Notes: a model not told the origin generated them from the sequence alone. Counted from the first letter of the stretch, positions 37,770 through 47,074 are shown. The stretch: 64,000 nt of DNA from Calidihabitans tengchongensis (GCA_031459615.1 JAVKIE010000003.1:165748-229747), one strand, 5' to 3'. A program made the numbers and translations.

Positions 37770-38804
37770 TCACCGGTAGCGGGAGGCGGCCAGGCCCGCG
37801 GCGGCCGCCGCCTTCTTCTCCTCCTCGGTGGCGTGCTCGCTGTGCAGGTAGCACCGGGACGTGTGGTCCGGCCCCACCGGGTACTCGGGGGGATCGGCCT
37901 TCACGCAGATCTCCATGGCGAACGGGCACCGGGGAGCGAACGCGCATCCCGGCGGCAGGTCGATCAGGCTGGGCGGCTGGCCCTCGATGGGGATCAGCCG
38001 CTCCTTGCGCTCGTAGAGCTTGGGGATGGAGTGCAGCAGCCCCCAGGTGTACGGGTGCTGGGGGTTGTTGAAGATCTCCTCCACCGGCGCCCGCTCCACC
38101 GGCCGCCCGGCGTACATCACCACCACGTCGTCGCACATCTCGGCGACCACGCCCAGGTTGTGGGTGATCAGGATCACCGACATGTGGAACTCCTGCTGCA
38201 GCTCGCGGATCAGGTCCAGGATCTGGGCCTGGATGGTCACGTCCAGGGCCGTGGTGGGCTCGTCGGCGATGAGGATGCTGGGATTGCAGGACAGCGCCAT
38301 GGCGATCATGACCCGCTGGCGCATCCCGCCGCTGAACTGGTGAGGATAGTCCCGCACCCGCTCCCGGGCCAGGGGGATGCGCACCTTCTCCAGCATCTCC
38401 ACCGCCCGATCCCAGGCGTCCTTCTTGGACAGGCCCTGGTGCAGCATCACCGCCTCGGCGATCTGCTCGCCGATGGTCAGGACCGGGTTGAGGGACGTCA
38501 TGGGCTCCTGGAAGATCATGGCGATCCGGTTGCCGCGGATGCGCCGCATCTCCTCTTCGGACAGGCGCAGCAGGTCCCGGCCCTCGAACAGGACCTGGCC
38601 CTCCACGATCTTGCCGGGCGGCTGGGGAATCAGGCGCATGATGGAAAGGGCGTGCACGCTCTTGCCGCACCCCGACTCGCCCACGATCCCCAGGGTCTCC
38701 CCCTTGCGCAGGTCGTAGGAGAGACCGTCCACCGCCTTGACCACACCTTCGTCGGTGTAGAAGTAGGTCTTCAGGTTGCGCACCGACAGCAGGACATCCG
38801 CCAT
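37770..38804 (-). CDS. Peptide ABC transporter ATPase, OppD/DppD family (set 1)
   Basis: The ATPase (344 aa) has Walker A GESGCGKS (about 42-49), Q-loop IFQEPMTSLNPVLTIG, signature FSGGMRQR, Walker B ILIADEPTTALDV and the H-loop ITHNLGVV, followed by the C-terminal peptide-transport domain with clustered cysteines (PPGCAFAPRCPFAMEIC). The ATG at 38804 has GGGGAGG six bases upstream. It is the first gene of the set OppD-OppF-binding protein-DppB-DppC; its leader holds a heptamer repeat tract. Confidence 0.92.
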   Translation of the reverse strand: MADVLLSVRNLKTYFYTDEGVVKAVDGLSYDLRKGETLGIVGESGCGKSVHALSIMRLIPQPPGKIVEGQVLFEGRDLLRLSEEEMRRIRGNRIAMIFQEPMTSLNPVLTIGEQIAEAVMLHQGLSKKDAWDRAVEMLEKVRIPLARERVRDYPHQFSGGMRQRVMIAMALSCNPSILIADEPTTALDVTIQAQILDLIRELQQEFHMSVILITHNLGVVAEMCDDVVVMYAGRPVERAPVEEIFNNPQHPYTWGLLHSIPKLYERKERLIPIEGQPPSLIDLPPGCAFAPRCPFAMEICVKADPPEYPVGPDHTSRCYLHSEHATEEEKKAAAAAGLAASRYR

Positions 38805-38850
38805 CCGGTCCTCCCCGCGCTCACCGCATCGCTGACGCACCCGAGCGCGT

Positions 38851-38890
38851 TCCTTTCCTTCTTCCCTCGTCCTTCTTCCCTCTTCCTTCT
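38851..38890. repeat. Heptamer (CCTTCTT/CCCTCTT) array upstream of the OppD-type gene
   Basis: About five period-7 units (CCTTCTT, CCCTCGT, CCTTCTT, CCCTCTT, CCTTCTG) form a one-strand pyrimidine tract; the transcribed minus-strand RNA would be a purine tract of GAAGAGG type. An inverted arm as neat as at the other two loci is not seen. The 204-base spacer 38805-39008 otherwise shows no gene. Confidence 0.7.
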
Positions 38891-39008
38891 GTGGATCGTT
38901 GCACCGGTGAAATGTTGACCGGGGGTGCCGGACCGCCGACCCCCAGCCGATCCGGTCGCCAGACCCCGGACGCATCCTTTTTCGCCAGCGCGCCCCCTCT
39001 CCCTCCCC

Positions 39009-40667
39009 TCAACGGTCGGCCCACGCCCACTCCCAGGCGTTCCAGGGCAGGAAGGAGCCCACCAGCCCCGTGGGGCGGATCCCCCGGATCTCCCGCCGGG
39101 CCGCGGTCAGCGACAGGCCGAAGTACAGGGGCAGGGACGGCAGGTCCTCGGCAAACACCTCCTGGTGCCGCCGCAGCAGGGCGGTCCGGCGGTCGGGGTC
39201 CAGCTCGGCGACCAGCTGTTCCATCAGCCGGTCGCTGTCGGGGTTGCGCCAGCCGGTCCGGTTGTTGCCCTCCCAGTTGTTGGCCGCCGAGGGGATCTGG
39301 CTGCTGTGGAACCGGTCGAAGGCGGTGGACTCGGGCGAAAAGACGCTGGTGTACATGGCCAGGTGGGGGAACTGCCGGCGGGGGACGATGGTACCCAGGA
39401 AGACCGACGACGGCCGGTTGTCAATCCGCACCTCCACCCCCACCGCCCGCAGCTGCTCCCGGATCAGCTGCTGGACCTGCTCGCGGGCGGCGTGGCCGGC
39501 GGTGGTCATGAACACCAGTTCCAGCCGCCGCCCCTGGCCGTCCCGCAGGACGCCGTCCGGCCCGGGGGTGAACCCCGCCTCGGCCAGCAGGGCCCGGGCG
39601 CGCGCGGGGTCGTAGGGGTAGCGGCGGACCCGGGGGTTGTGGGCCGGGTGGCGGGGCGGCAGCCAGGAGTGGGCCACCGGCTGGCGGCCCCCGAACAGGG
39701 CGGCGGCGATCCCCTCCCGGTCGACGGCGTAGGCCAGCGCCTGGCGGACCCGCCGGTCGCGCAGCCACTCGTCGTCCAGGTTGAAGTCAATGCGCTCCCA
39801 CCGCAGGGACTCGGTGTAGTGGGCCGCCATCCAGGGCGCCCGGCGCTCGACCTCGGCCATCTGCTCCAGGCTGAGGTTGCCGATCTCGACGGCGTCCACC
39901 TGGCCGGCCAGGACGTTGGCCAGCAGGACGCTGCTGTCCAGGATGAACCGGAACACCAGGCGGCGGATCCGCGGGCGGCCGAGGGGCCAGCGGTCGGAGG
40001 CCTCCACCGTGATGTGGCTGCCGGGCACCCACTCCACGAACCGGTAGGGCCCGTTACCCACCGGCGCCCGCCAGTACGGGTGCGCCCGCAGGGCCGCGGG
40101 GTCCTTCAGGTAGGCCGCCTCCAGCAGGTGGCGCGGGTAGACCACGTCGGTGCCGAAGGGCGACGAGCCGGCAAACGGCCACGGCTCGTTCCACGTGACC
40201 ACCAGGGTGTACGGGTCGGCCGGGGTGGGGACCAGGACGTTGTCCACCTTGCGCAGGATGAACCGGCTGACCTGCGGCGTGCGGGGGTGGCGCAGCATCC
40301 CGTAGGTGAACCGGAAATCCAGGGCCGTCACGGGGCGGCCGTCGTGCCAGGTGAAGCCGCGGCGCAGCCGCCAGGTCACCCGCATCCGGCCGCCCGGCAG
40401 GACCTCCCAGTCGCCGTCCCCCACCCGGGGCAGCTTCTCCACCAGCACCGGCATCCGGACCCACCGGTCGGTAAAAGGCGCCACGGCGGCCCACAGGACG
40501 TTGCCCACCACCGCCGAGGCGGACATGATGGAAAACTCCCCCAGCACGTCCGGCTCCTGGCCCATGCCGATGACCACCGTGTCGCGCGCCGGCGCGGCGG
40601 CTGCCCCCCCGAGGACGGCCGAGATCCCCAGCACCAGGACCCCGCACCCGCAGGCCACCTTCCTCAC
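39009..40667 (-). CDS. ABC transporter substrate-binding protein, family 5 (system 2)
   Basis: The protein (552 aa) has a signal peptide VRKVACGCGVLVLGISAVLG (first 20 residues) and the family-5 order: DTVVIGMGQEPDVLGEF near 30, the FTWHDGRPVTALDFRFTYG motif near 105, NLDDEWLRDRRVRQALAYA near 290 and YPYDPARARALLAEAGF near 345. It is clearly a paralogue of system 3's protein. GTG 40667 was chosen because GGAGGTG stands eight bases before it and the signal peptide starts there; a GTG 15 codons earlier lacks these. It is the last gene of the system 3/2 run. Confidence 0.88.
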   Translation of the reverse strand: MRKVACGCGVLVLGISAVLGGAAAAPARDTVVIGMGQEPDVLGEFSIMSASAVVGNVLWAAVAPFTDRWVRMPVLVEKLPRVGDGDWEVLPGGRMRVTWRLRRGFTWHDGRPVTALDFRFTYGMLRHPRTPQVSRFILRKVDNVLVPTPADPYTLVVTWNEPWPFAGSSPFGTDVVYPRHLLEAAYLKDPAALRAHPYWRAPVGNGPYRFVEWVPGSHITVEASDRWPLGRPRIRRLVFRFILDSSVLLANVLAGQVDAVEIGNLSLEQMAEVERRAPWMAAHYTESLRWERIDFNLDDEWLRDRRVRQALAYAVDREGIAAALFGGRQPVAHSWLPPRHPAHNPRVRRYPYDPARARALLAEAGFTPGPDGVLRDGQGRRLELVFMTTAGHAAREQVQQLIREQLRAVGVEVRIDNRPSSVFLGTIVPRRQFPHLAMYTSVFSPESTAFDRFHSSQIPSAANNWEGNNRTGWRNPDSDRLMEQLVAELDPDRRTALLRRHQEVFAEDLPSLPLYFGLSLTAARREIRGIRPTGLVGSFLPWNAWEWAWADR

Positions 40668-40692
40668 CCTGTCCCACCTCCACTCCTCGCCA

Positions 40693-40739
40693 TCAACGCT
40701 CCCGCGCTCCAACGTTTCAACGCTTCACGTTCCTAACGC
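40693..40739. repeat. Degenerate CAACGCTTC-type repeats
   Basis: Five or six imperfect copies of an ACGYTYC core (CAACGCTCC, CAACGTTTC, AACGCTTC, ACGTTCC) fill the spacer between the DppC-type gene and binding protein 2. The unit differs from the two main repeat families. Spacing is irregular (about 8-10 bases). Confidence 0.5.
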
Positions 40740-40774
40740 CCCGCCTTGACTGTGAACCTTCAACCCCCAACGGC

Positions 40775-41752
40775 CTACCGGTGCCACCGCGGGTCCAGGG
40801 CATCCCGCAGCCCGTCTCCCAGCAGGTTCAGACCCAGCACCGCCAGGGCGATGGCGCACCCGGGCGCCACCGCCAGCCAGGGGGCGGTCCACAGGGCGTC
40901 CTGGGCCCGCTGCAGCATGTTGCCCCACGACGCGGTCGGCGGAGCGATCCCCAGGCCCAGGTAGCTGAGGGCCGACTCGCTGAGGATGGCGTGGGCGGCC
41001 GCCAGGGTCGCCGCCACCGCCACGGGCCCGGCGGCGTGGGGCAGGACGTGGCGCATCAGCACCCGCCCATCCGAGGCGCCCGACGCCCGCGCCGCTTCCA
41101 CAAACGTCTCCTCCCGCACGGTCAGGACCTGCGCCCGCACCAGGCGGGCCACCGGGGGCCAGCCGAACGCGGCCAGGATCAGGACGACCTGGCCGGGCCC
41201 GCCTCCGGGCAGGAGAGCCGCCAGGATCAGGTACAGGGGGAGGGTCGGGATGGCCAGAAGGACGTCCACGGCCCGCATCAGGACCGCGTCCACCGCCCCC
41301 CCGTGGAAGGCCGCCAGCGCCCCCACGGCCGTGCCCGCCGCCGCAACGAGCAGCGCCACCCCATAGCCGACAGCGAGGGAGATCCGGCCGGCGTACAGCA
41401 GCCGGGACAGGACGTCCCGGCCCAGCTCGTCCGTTCCCAGCGGATGCCCCGGGCCCGGCGGCATCCACCGCTCGGGCAGCCGGGACCGGTCGGGAGGGGC
41501 CGGCGCCACCCAGGGGGCCAGCAGGGCCAGCGCCGTCAGCGCTCCCGCCACCACAGCCCCCGTCACCGCCAGGCGGTGGCGGCGCAGGCGGCGCAGCGCG
41601 AGGCGCCACGGAGGCGTCACACCCACCTGGCGCACCACGGGAGCGGGAGACCGGACGTGCCCGGGACGGAAGACCTGCGGCCCTCGGGTGCGCGGGGACG
41701 CCTCCCCGTTCTTCCACTCCACCGTGCCCACGGTCCCGCGCTCCACCATCAT
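40775..41752 (-). CDS. Peptide-type ABC transporter permease, DppC family (system 2)
   Basis: The permease (325 aa) has about 50 residues of soluble N-terminus, a first helix (about 62-83), the HPLGTDELGRDVLSRLLYAGR block that marks DppC, five further helices, and the EAA loop EETFVEAARASGASDGRVLMRHVLPH. It ends DALDPRWHR. Two adjacent ATGs (41752, 41749) are possible starts, six bases after the partner's stop. No ATPase gene belongs to this pair. Confidence 0.9.
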   Translation of the reverse strand: MMVERGTVGTVEWKNGEASPRTRGPQVFRPGHVRSPAPVVRQVGVTPPWRLALRRLRRHRLAVTGAVVAGALTALALLAPWVAPAPPDRSRLPERWMPPGPGHPLGTDELGRDVLSRLLYAGRISLAVGYGVALLVAAAGTAVGALAAFHGGAVDAVLMRAVDVLLAIPTLPLYLILAALLPGGGPGQVVLILAAFGWPPVARLVRAQVLTVREETFVEAARASGASDGRVLMRHVLPHAAGPVAVAATLAAAHAILSESALSYLGLGIAPPTASWGNMLQRAQDALWTAPWLAVAPGCAIALAVLGLNLLGDGLRDALDPRWHR

Positions 41753-41758
41753 CGGCGC

Positions 41759-42724
41759 TCATCCGTACCGGATTCGCGGGTCCACCGCGGCGTAGGCCAC
41801 GTCGGCGGCCAGGTTGGCGAGGACCGTGACCGCCGCCAGCAGCATCAGGACCGCCATGGCCACCGGGTAGTCGTGGCCCAGCACCGCCTGGTACAGCAGC
41901 AGTCCCATCCCCGGCCAGCTGAAGACCGTCTCGGCCACCACCGCCCCGTCCAGCAGACGCGGCACGGCCAGCGCCGCCAGGGTCACCAGCGGCAGCAGCG
42001 CATTGCGCAGGGCGTGGCGGCGCATCACCGCGCCGTCTGCCACCCCCTTGGCCCGGGCGGTGCGGATGTAGTCCTGCCCCAGAGCCTCCAGCACCCCGGC
42101 GCGGGTGTAGCGCGCCCACGCCGCCATCCCGCCGGCGGCCAGGACGACCGTGGGCAGGACCAGGTGCCGCGCCCGGTCCGCCAGCGCCGGCAGGCCCGCC
42201 TCGACCCCCGGGGTCATCATCCCCCCGGCCGGCAGCCAGCGCAGCCACACCGCGAACGCCAGGATGGCCACGATCCCCAGCCAGAACACGGGAACGGAGA
42301 GGCCCGCCACCGACAGGCCGGTGGCGGCGTAGTCCCACGCCGAGCGCGGCCGGGCGGCGGCCAGAATCCCCAGCACCACGCCCCCCAGCACCCCCAGGGC
42401 GAACGCCGCCCCGGCCAGCTGCATGGTGGCCCCCAGGCGGCGGGCCACCAGGGTCGCCACCGGCTCGCTGTAGGTCCGCGAGTATCCCAGGTCGCCCCTC
42501 ACCACGCTGCGCAGCCACTTCAGGTAGCGCACCGGCAGAGGATCGTCCAACCCGTACTGGGCGCGCAACCGGGCCACGTCCTCGGGCAGCAGGTCCGGCC
42601 GCTGGGAGGCCAGGACCTCCAGCGGGTCTCCCGGCGTCGCCGCCAGGAGGGCGAAGAACACCACCGACAGGCCCGCCAGGACCACCAGGCTCTGGACGAG
42701 GCGCCGGATGAGGTAGGAGATCAT
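41759..42724 (-). CDS. Peptide-type ABC transporter permease, DppB family (system 2)
   Basis: The permease (321 aa) starts MISYLIRRLVQSLVVLAGLS and has the DppB blocks ATPGDPLEVL, YGLDDPLPVRYLKWLRSVVRGDLGYSRTY (in parts), and the EAA loop GQDYIRTARAKGVADGAVMRRHALRNALLPLV (in parts). It ends AVDPRIRYG. It shares much wording with the system 3 DppB, so the two permease pairs look like a tandem duplication. It lies 79 bases after the system 3 DppC. Confidence 0.92.
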   Translation of the reverse strand: MISYLIRRLVQSLVVLAGLSVVFFALLAATPGDPLEVLASQRPDLLPEDVARLRAQYGLDDPLPVRYLKWLRSVVRGDLGYSRTYSEPVATLVARRLGATMQLAGAAFALGVLGGVVLGILAAARPRSAWDYAATGLSVAGLSVPVFWLGIVAILAFAVWLRWLPAGGMMTPGVEAGLPALADRARHLVLPTVVLAAGGMAAWARYTRAGVLEALGQDYIRTARAKGVADGAVMRRHALRNALLPLVTLAALAVPRLLDGAVVAETVFSWPGMGLLLYQAVLGHDYPVAMAVLMLLAAVTVLANLAADVAYAAVDPRIRYG

Positions 42725-42803
42725 GCCTCACTCACGGGGTTCGGGAACGCCGCGGCCGCCGTCCTCCTGCGCTCCCCCGGCCTGTGGTCCCGGGCGCCGC
42801 CCG

Positions 42804-43709
42804 TCAGATCTTCAGCCGGGGGTCGAGGGCGTCGCGCAGGCCGTCGCCGAAGAAGTTGAAGCACAGGACCGTGAGGAAGATCATCAGGCCGGGCCAGAAG
42901 GCCAGCCAGGGGTCGGTCCACAGGTAGCTCTGGGCGTTCTGCAGCATGTTGCCCCAGGAGGGGATGGGCGGCTGGATGCCCACCCCGAAGTAGGAGAGGG
43001 CGGCCTCGGTCAGGATGGCGCCCCCCACATCCAGGGTGGCGGCCACGATGATGGGCGCCATGGCGTTGGGCAGCAGGTGGCGGAAGATGATGCGGGTCTC
43101 GCTGGCGCCCAGGGCCCGGGCGGCGTCGGCGAAGTCCTGGGTCTTCAGACGCAGGATTTCCCCCCGCACCAGCCGCGCCGCCACCGTCCACCCGAACAGG
43201 CCGATGATGACCACGATGGGCAGGATGCCTCCGCCAAAGTAGCGCCCCAGCAGCAGCAGGACGCCGAAGACGGGGAGGGTGAGCACGATGTCGGTCAGGC
43301 GCATCAGGACGTTGTCCAGCAGGCCGCCGTAGTAGCCGGCCACCACCCCCACCAGGGTGCCCAGCGCCACCGCCGAGAAAGCCGCCGCGAACCCCACCAC
43401 CAGCGACACCCGCCCGGCGTACAGCAGCCGGGTGAAGACGTCGTGGCCCAGGTCGTCGGTGCCCAACCAGTGCCGGCCGACAAACGGGGGGGCGAACCTG
43501 TTGGTGAGGTCGATCTGCTCGAACCGGTACGGCGCGATCCACGGGGCGAAGACGGCCGCCAGGATCAGCAGAGCGATGACCGCCAGCCCCCCCATGGCCA
43601 GCCGGTGGCGGCGCAGTCGCCGCCAGGCGATCTGCCAGTAGCCTTCGCCGGCGCGGGCGGCCTCAGCCGCGGCGGCCGCGGGCGCAAGGGTGACCGCGGG
43701 GCGGGCCAT
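42804..43709 (-). CDS. Peptide-type ABC transporter permease, DppC family (system 3)
   Basis: The permease (301 aa) has a first helix near 40-60, the motif RHWLGTDDLGHDVFTRLLYAGR, and the EAA loop TQDFADAARALGASETRIIFRHLLPN. Near the C-terminus it has the YFGVGIQPPIPSWGNMLQ stretch that is shared with system 2 (YLGLGIAPPTASWGNMLQ), and it ends DALDPRLKI. The ATG at 43709 follows the partner gene by 86 bases. It works with the DppB-type protein encoded just upstream and presumably borrows ATPases from a neighbouring set. Confidence 0.92.
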   Translation of the reverse strand: MARPAVTLAPAAAAAEAARAGEGYWQIAWRRLRRHRLAMGGLAVIALLILAAVFAPWIAPYRFEQIDLTNRFAPPFVGRHWLGTDDLGHDVFTRLLYAGRVSLVVGFAAAFSAVALGTLVGVVAGYYGGLLDNVLMRLTDIVLTLPVFGVLLLLGRYFGGGILPIVVIIGLFGWTVAARLVRGEILRLKTQDFADAARALGASETRIIFRHLLPNAMAPIIVAATLDVGGAILTEAALSYFGVGIQPPIPSWGNMLQNAQSYLWTDPWLAFWPGLMIFLTVLCFNFFGDGLRDALDPRLKI

Positions 43710-43795
43710 GCCTCTACCCCCGTCCCGCCGGGGCGCGAGGGTGGGGAGGCCGGGACGGCAGGGACGGCTGCCGGACCCCGAGCGCCCACCCCCGG

Positions 43796-44791
43796 TCAGT
43801 CATACCGGATCCTCGGGTCGAGCACCGCATACGCCACGTCGGCCAGCAGGTTGAACACGAGGACCAGGACCGCCAGGAACATGAGCACGGCCTGGGCAGC
43901 CACGTAATCGCCGTTGAGGACCGACTCCACCAGCAGCCGCCCCACCCCGGGCCAGGCGAACACGGTCTCGGTGATGGGGGCGCCGGCGAAGAGGTTGGCG
44001 ATGGACAGGGCGATGATGGTGACCAGAGGGATCAGGGCGTTGCGCAGGGCGTGCTTGTTGATCACCACCGGCTCCGCCAGTCCCTTGGCCCGGGCCGTCC
44101 GCACGTAGTCCTGGCGGATGACCTCCAGCATGCTGGACCGGGTGTAGCGGGTGTAGGTGGCCATGGACAGCAGCGCCAGCACGATGGACGGGAGGATCAT
44201 GTAGCGCAGGCGGTCCAGGATGAACGGCAGCCCCGGCGGCACGCCCGGGGTGCTGATGCCGCCGGGCGGCAGCACCAGCCAGCCCAGCCCCGGGATGGCC
44301 GTCCAGGGGTGCCAGACGGCGAACACGTAGATGGCCATGATCCCGAACCAGAACACCGGGATGCTGACCCCGAAGAACGTGAACGTGGTCGCCACGTAGT
44401 CCAAGAGGGAGTACTGGTGCAGGGCGGAGTAGATGCCCACCGGCACCGCCACGGTCACCGCCAGCACGAACGCCGTCACCGTCAGCCACAGGCTGTTGGC
44501 GATCCGGTCCCGCAGCAGGTCGGTCACCGGCTGCTTGTAGGTCCGGGAGAAGCCCAGATCGCCCTGCAGGGTGCGGCCCAGCCACTTCAGGTAGCGCACG
44601 TGGATGGGCTGGTCCAGGCCGTACAGGCGCTTCAGGCGCGCCACGTCCTCGGGCCGGACCCGGGGGTCGGAGGCGATCAGCAGGTCCACCGGATCCCCCG
44701 GCGCCAGGGTCAGCAGGGTGAACAGCAGCACGGAGATCCCCAGGGCGATGGGGACCATCTGGAGGATGCGCCGGAGGATGTACCGCTGCAC
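43796..44791 (-). CDS. Peptide-type ABC transporter permease, DppB family (system 3)
   Basis: The permease (331 aa) has N-terminal MQRYILRRILQMVPIALGIS, LAPGDPVDLL, the YGLDQPIHVRYLKWLGRTLQGDLGFSRTYKQPV region, six membrane helices, the EAA loop RQDYVRTARAKGLAEPVVINKHALRNALIPLV, and tail LDPRIRYD (motifs here span adjacent blocks). The GTG at 44791 has no clear ribosome site. A GC hairpin separates it from binding protein 3 upstream, so translation may depend on readthrough. Confidence 0.91.
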   Translation of the reverse strand: MQRYILRRILQMVPIALGISVLLFTLLTLAPGDPVDLLIASDPRVRPEDVARLKRLYGLDQPIHVRYLKWLGRTLQGDLGFSRTYKQPVTDLLRDRIANSLWLTVTAFVLAVTVAVPVGIYSALHQYSLLDYVATTFTFFGVSIPVFWFGIMAIYVFAVWHPWTAIPGLGWLVLPPGGISTPGVPPGLPFILDRLRYMILPSIVLALLSMATYTRYTRSSMLEVIRQDYVRTARAKGLAEPVVINKHALRNALIPLVTIIALSIANLFAGAPITETVFAWPGVGRLLVESVLNGDYVAAQAVLMFLAVLVLVFNLLADVAYAVLDPRIRYD

Positions 44792-44804
44792 GGAGGATCA
44801 CGGG

Positions 44805-44837
44805 GCCGGGGCGGGAGATCGAATCCCCCGCCCCGGC
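44805..44837 (-). terminator. 11-bp perfect stem between binding protein 3 and DppB-type permease
   Basis: GCCGGGGCGGG (44805-44815) pairs exactly with CCCGCCCCGGC (44827-44837) around an 11-base loop. It is the counterpart of the stems at 34699 and 51758, always between a binding-protein gene and its first permease. Confidence 0.65.
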
Positions 44838-44847
44838 ACCCCTCAGG

Positions 44848-46527
44848 TCACTGCCAGAACCACCGGTGGGCGTTCCACGTCTCGTAGGTGCCGCTCAGCT
44901 GCACGGCGGTGAAGCCCTGCAGCCCCACCTTGGCGGCGGCGACCGACGCCCGGACGTACAGCGGCAGGGCCGGCAGGTCCCGGGCGAAGATCTGGGCGCT
45001 CTGCTGCAGCAGCCGGTTCCGGGCCGCCTCGTCCACCTCGCGGCTGGCGGCCTTGCACACCCGGTCCATCTCGGGGTTCTTGTAGCCCGGGTAGTTCTGC
45101 CCGGCCCACCCGTTGGCCTCGGTGGGGATGCCGTCGGAGGTGTACAGCTGGTCGCAGTCGGAGGTGGGCGACATCACCCACGCGTACATGGCCAGGGCCT
45201 TGAACTTGCGCTGGTTGGTGATCTCGCCGAACAGGACCCGGGCCGGGAAGTTCTGGATGGTGATCTCGATGCCGACCTCCCGCAGGTTCTGCTGGATGAT
45301 CTGCTCCACCTGCTCCCGCACCCGGTTGCCGGCGGTGGTGTTGATCTCCAAGGACAGGCGCTGGCCGGCGGCGTTGCGCATGATCCCGTCGGGGCCGGGG
45401 GTGAAGCCGGCCTCCTGGAGCAGCGCCCGGGCCCGCGCCGGGTCGTAGGGGTACTTCTGCACGTTGTCGGTGTAGCCGGGGTGCCGCGGCGGCAGGTAGG
45501 TGTGGGAGACGGGCTGCTTGCCCTCAAACAGCTGCTGGGAGATGGCCTCCCGGTTGATGCCGTGGGCGATGGCCCGGCGCACCCGCACGTCCTGCAGCAG
45601 CGGGTTGTCCAGGTTGAAGTCGATGTGCTCCCAGATCAGGCCCGGCTCGAAGAACACCCGGAACCGGCCGGCGGCCTGCTTCTCCAGCTGCACCGCCTGG
45701 TCGAAGGAGATCCCGATGGTGCTGATGGCGTCGATGGCCCCCGACAGCATGTTGGCCACCAGGGCGTTGGTGTCGGGGATGAAGCGCCAGATGATGCGCC
45801 GGATCCGCGGCGTCCCGAAGAGGGGGTGGTTGGGCACCGCCTCCACCGTCAGGGACGCCCCCTTGCGCCACTCCACCAGCCGGTAGGCGCCGTCGCCGAC
45901 GGTGATCCGGGGGTCGTTGCCGTACGGCGCCTCGTTGAGCTTGCTGGGGTTCTCCCGGTAGTACCGCTCCACCACGTGCCGGGGCAGGGCGCCGTACTCG
46001 GTGATGGTCAGGTTGGCGTAGGCGTAGCGCTCTTTCCAGTTCACCTGGATGTCCAGCCCCTCGGCGCCGCGGGTGCACAGGACGTTGGCGATGCGGTTGG
46101 TCAGGTCCCGCACCACCACCGGCACGTTCACGTTGCGGGCCACCGTGTGGCCGAAGACGTAGTCGGCGCAGGTCACGGGGCGCCCGTCATGCCAGTTGCG
46201 GGCCTTGAGCTTCCAGGTGAGGGTCATCCGGTCGCCGTCCAGCTTCCAGGTGCCGTCCCGGAGGTTGGGGATGTACTGGACGCCCTGGGCGAACAGCTTC
46301 CAGGTGTTGTCCCGCTCCACGTCGCTGACGAAGATGGTGTCCATGACGGAGACCGCCGCCGCCATCTCCGCGAACAGCGGGTTGAGGAAGTCGGGCTCCT
46401 GCTGGATACCGATGACGACGGTGTCCCGCCCGGCCGCCGGCTGCTGGGCCTGCACGGCCCCCGCCGGCCACAGGGTGATGGCTACCGCCGCCAGCAACAG
46501 GACCGCCTGCTGCCATCGCGCGCGCAT
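44848..46527 (-). CDS. ABC transporter substrate-binding protein, family 5 (system 3)
   Basis: This exported protein (559 aa) has a signal peptide of about 28 residues ending AVQAQ. Family-5 landmarks: DTVVIGIQQEPDFLNPLF near 35, KARNWHDGRPVTCADYVFG near 110, NLDNPLLQDVRVRRAIAHG near 290 and KYPYDPARARALLQEAGF near 350. It is strongly similar along its length to the system 2 binding protein. The ATG at 46527 has GGGGGAG. Systems 3 and 2 are arranged binding protein-B-C-B-C-binding protein, consistent with duplication of the whole unit. Confidence 0.91.
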   Translation of the reverse strand: MRARWQQAVLLLAAVAITLWPAGAVQAQQPAAGRDTVVIGIQQEPDFLNPLFAEMAAAVSVMDTIFVSDVERDNTWKLFAQGVQYIPNLRDGTWKLDGDRMTLTWKLKARNWHDGRPVTCADYVFGHTVARNVNVPVVVRDLTNRIANVLCTRGAEGLDIQVNWKERYAYANLTITEYGALPRHVVERYYRENPSKLNEAPYGNDPRITVGDGAYRLVEWRKGASLTVEAVPNHPLFGTPRIRRIIWRFIPDTNALVANMLSGAIDAISTIGISFDQAVQLEKQAAGRFRVFFEPGLIWEHIDFNLDNPLLQDVRVRRAIAHGINREAISQQLFEGKQPVSHTYLPPRHPGYTDNVQKYPYDPARARALLQEAGFTPGPDGIMRNAAGQRLSLEINTTAGNRVREQVEQIIQQNLREVGIEITIQNFPARVLFGEITNQRKFKALAMYAWVMSPTSDCDQLYTSDGIPTEANGWAGQNYPGYKNPEMDRVCKAASREVDEAARNRLLQQSAQIFARDLPALPLYVRASVAAAKVGLQGFTAVQLSGTYETWNAHRWFWQ

Positions 46528-46552
46528 CTCACTCCCCCTCCGTGTCCAGAGT

Positions 46553-46573
46553 CTCGGGACAGTCCGTCCCGAG
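46553..46573. other. Perfect 8-bp inverted repeat upstream of binding protein 3
   Basis: CTCGGGAC (46553-46560) and GTCCCGAG (46566-46573) are exact complements with a 5-base loop. The position, between the HTH gene stop and the binding-protein start, fits either a terminator for the HTH gene or an operator for the transport genes. No T-run is visible. Confidence 0.5.
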
Positions 46574-46614
46574 TGTCGCGTGCTCGCTCGCGTCCACGCA
46601 CCCCCTCCCGCGCC

Positions 46615-46956
46615 CTAGTGCAGGCTGTGCAGGACCCACTCCAGCGGGTTGAGGCTGAACAGCATCCGGTCCCGGACGGGCAGGCGGGGCGGCTGTCCCC
46701 CGGCCGGATCCCCGGACGGTGTGACAGCGGCGTCCGACCGCCGCGGGGGCACCGGAGAGGCCCCGGGCACCCGGTGCCTGTCCAGGAACGCCTCCAGGTC
46801 CGCCCGGCGTACCCGGTAGACCCTGCCCACCCTGGCCGCCGGCAGCCGCCCGGACCGGATGTACCTGTACACGGTCATCCGGTGCACCTGGAGGTAGGCC
46901 GCGACCTGTTCCACCGTCATCAGGTCCGGCCACCGCTCGGCCGGCTCGCCAGACAC
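46615..46956 (-). CDS. Helix-turn-helix (excisionase/MerR-type) DNA-binding protein
   Basis: The small protein (113 aa from GTG 46956) has a clear winged-HTH of the excisionase family at about 12-62: LMTVEQVAAYLQVHRMTVYR, then SGRLPAARVGRVYRVRRADL. A Pro/Ser-rich linker follows, and the C-terminus ends in the hydrophobic patch LFSLNPLEWVLHSL. GTG 46956 is preferred because GGGAGG stands six bases before it. It is embedded in the ABC gene array, so regulation of these transporters is the likely job; no integrase or phage gene is near. A palindrome at 46989-47004 just upstream could be its own operator. Confidence 0.82.
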   Translation of the reverse strand: MSGEPAERWPDLMTVEQVAAYLQVHRMTVYRYIRSGRLPAARVGRVYRVRRADLEAFLDRHRVPGASPVPPRRSDAAVTPSGDPAGGQPPRLPVRDRMLFSLNPLEWVLHSLH

Positions 46957-46988
46957 CTTCGCCTCCCTGCTCACGGAAGCATACTATT

Positions 46989-47004
46989 GTTACGCCAAGG
47001 TAAC
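46989..47004. promoter_or_regulatory. Candidate operator palindrome upstream of the HTH gene
   Basis: GTTAC-GCCAAG-GTAAC lies in an unusually AT-rich patch 33 bases before the HTH start, next to TAGTAT/TATGCT that could serve as -10 on the minus strand. Autoregulation is an inference from position. Confidence 0.4.
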
Positions 47005-47074
47005 GCAGTTCCCCTGTCGGAAGTTCTCCCCCGGCGCTCCGACCGGCCACCCCGGTCCACACTCCCGGGACCTG

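Noticed and set aside
46615..46956. HTH gene as a phage or plasmid excisionase.
   Set aside because: No integrase, attachment-site duplication or phage gene is in the window; it is embedded in a transport operon.
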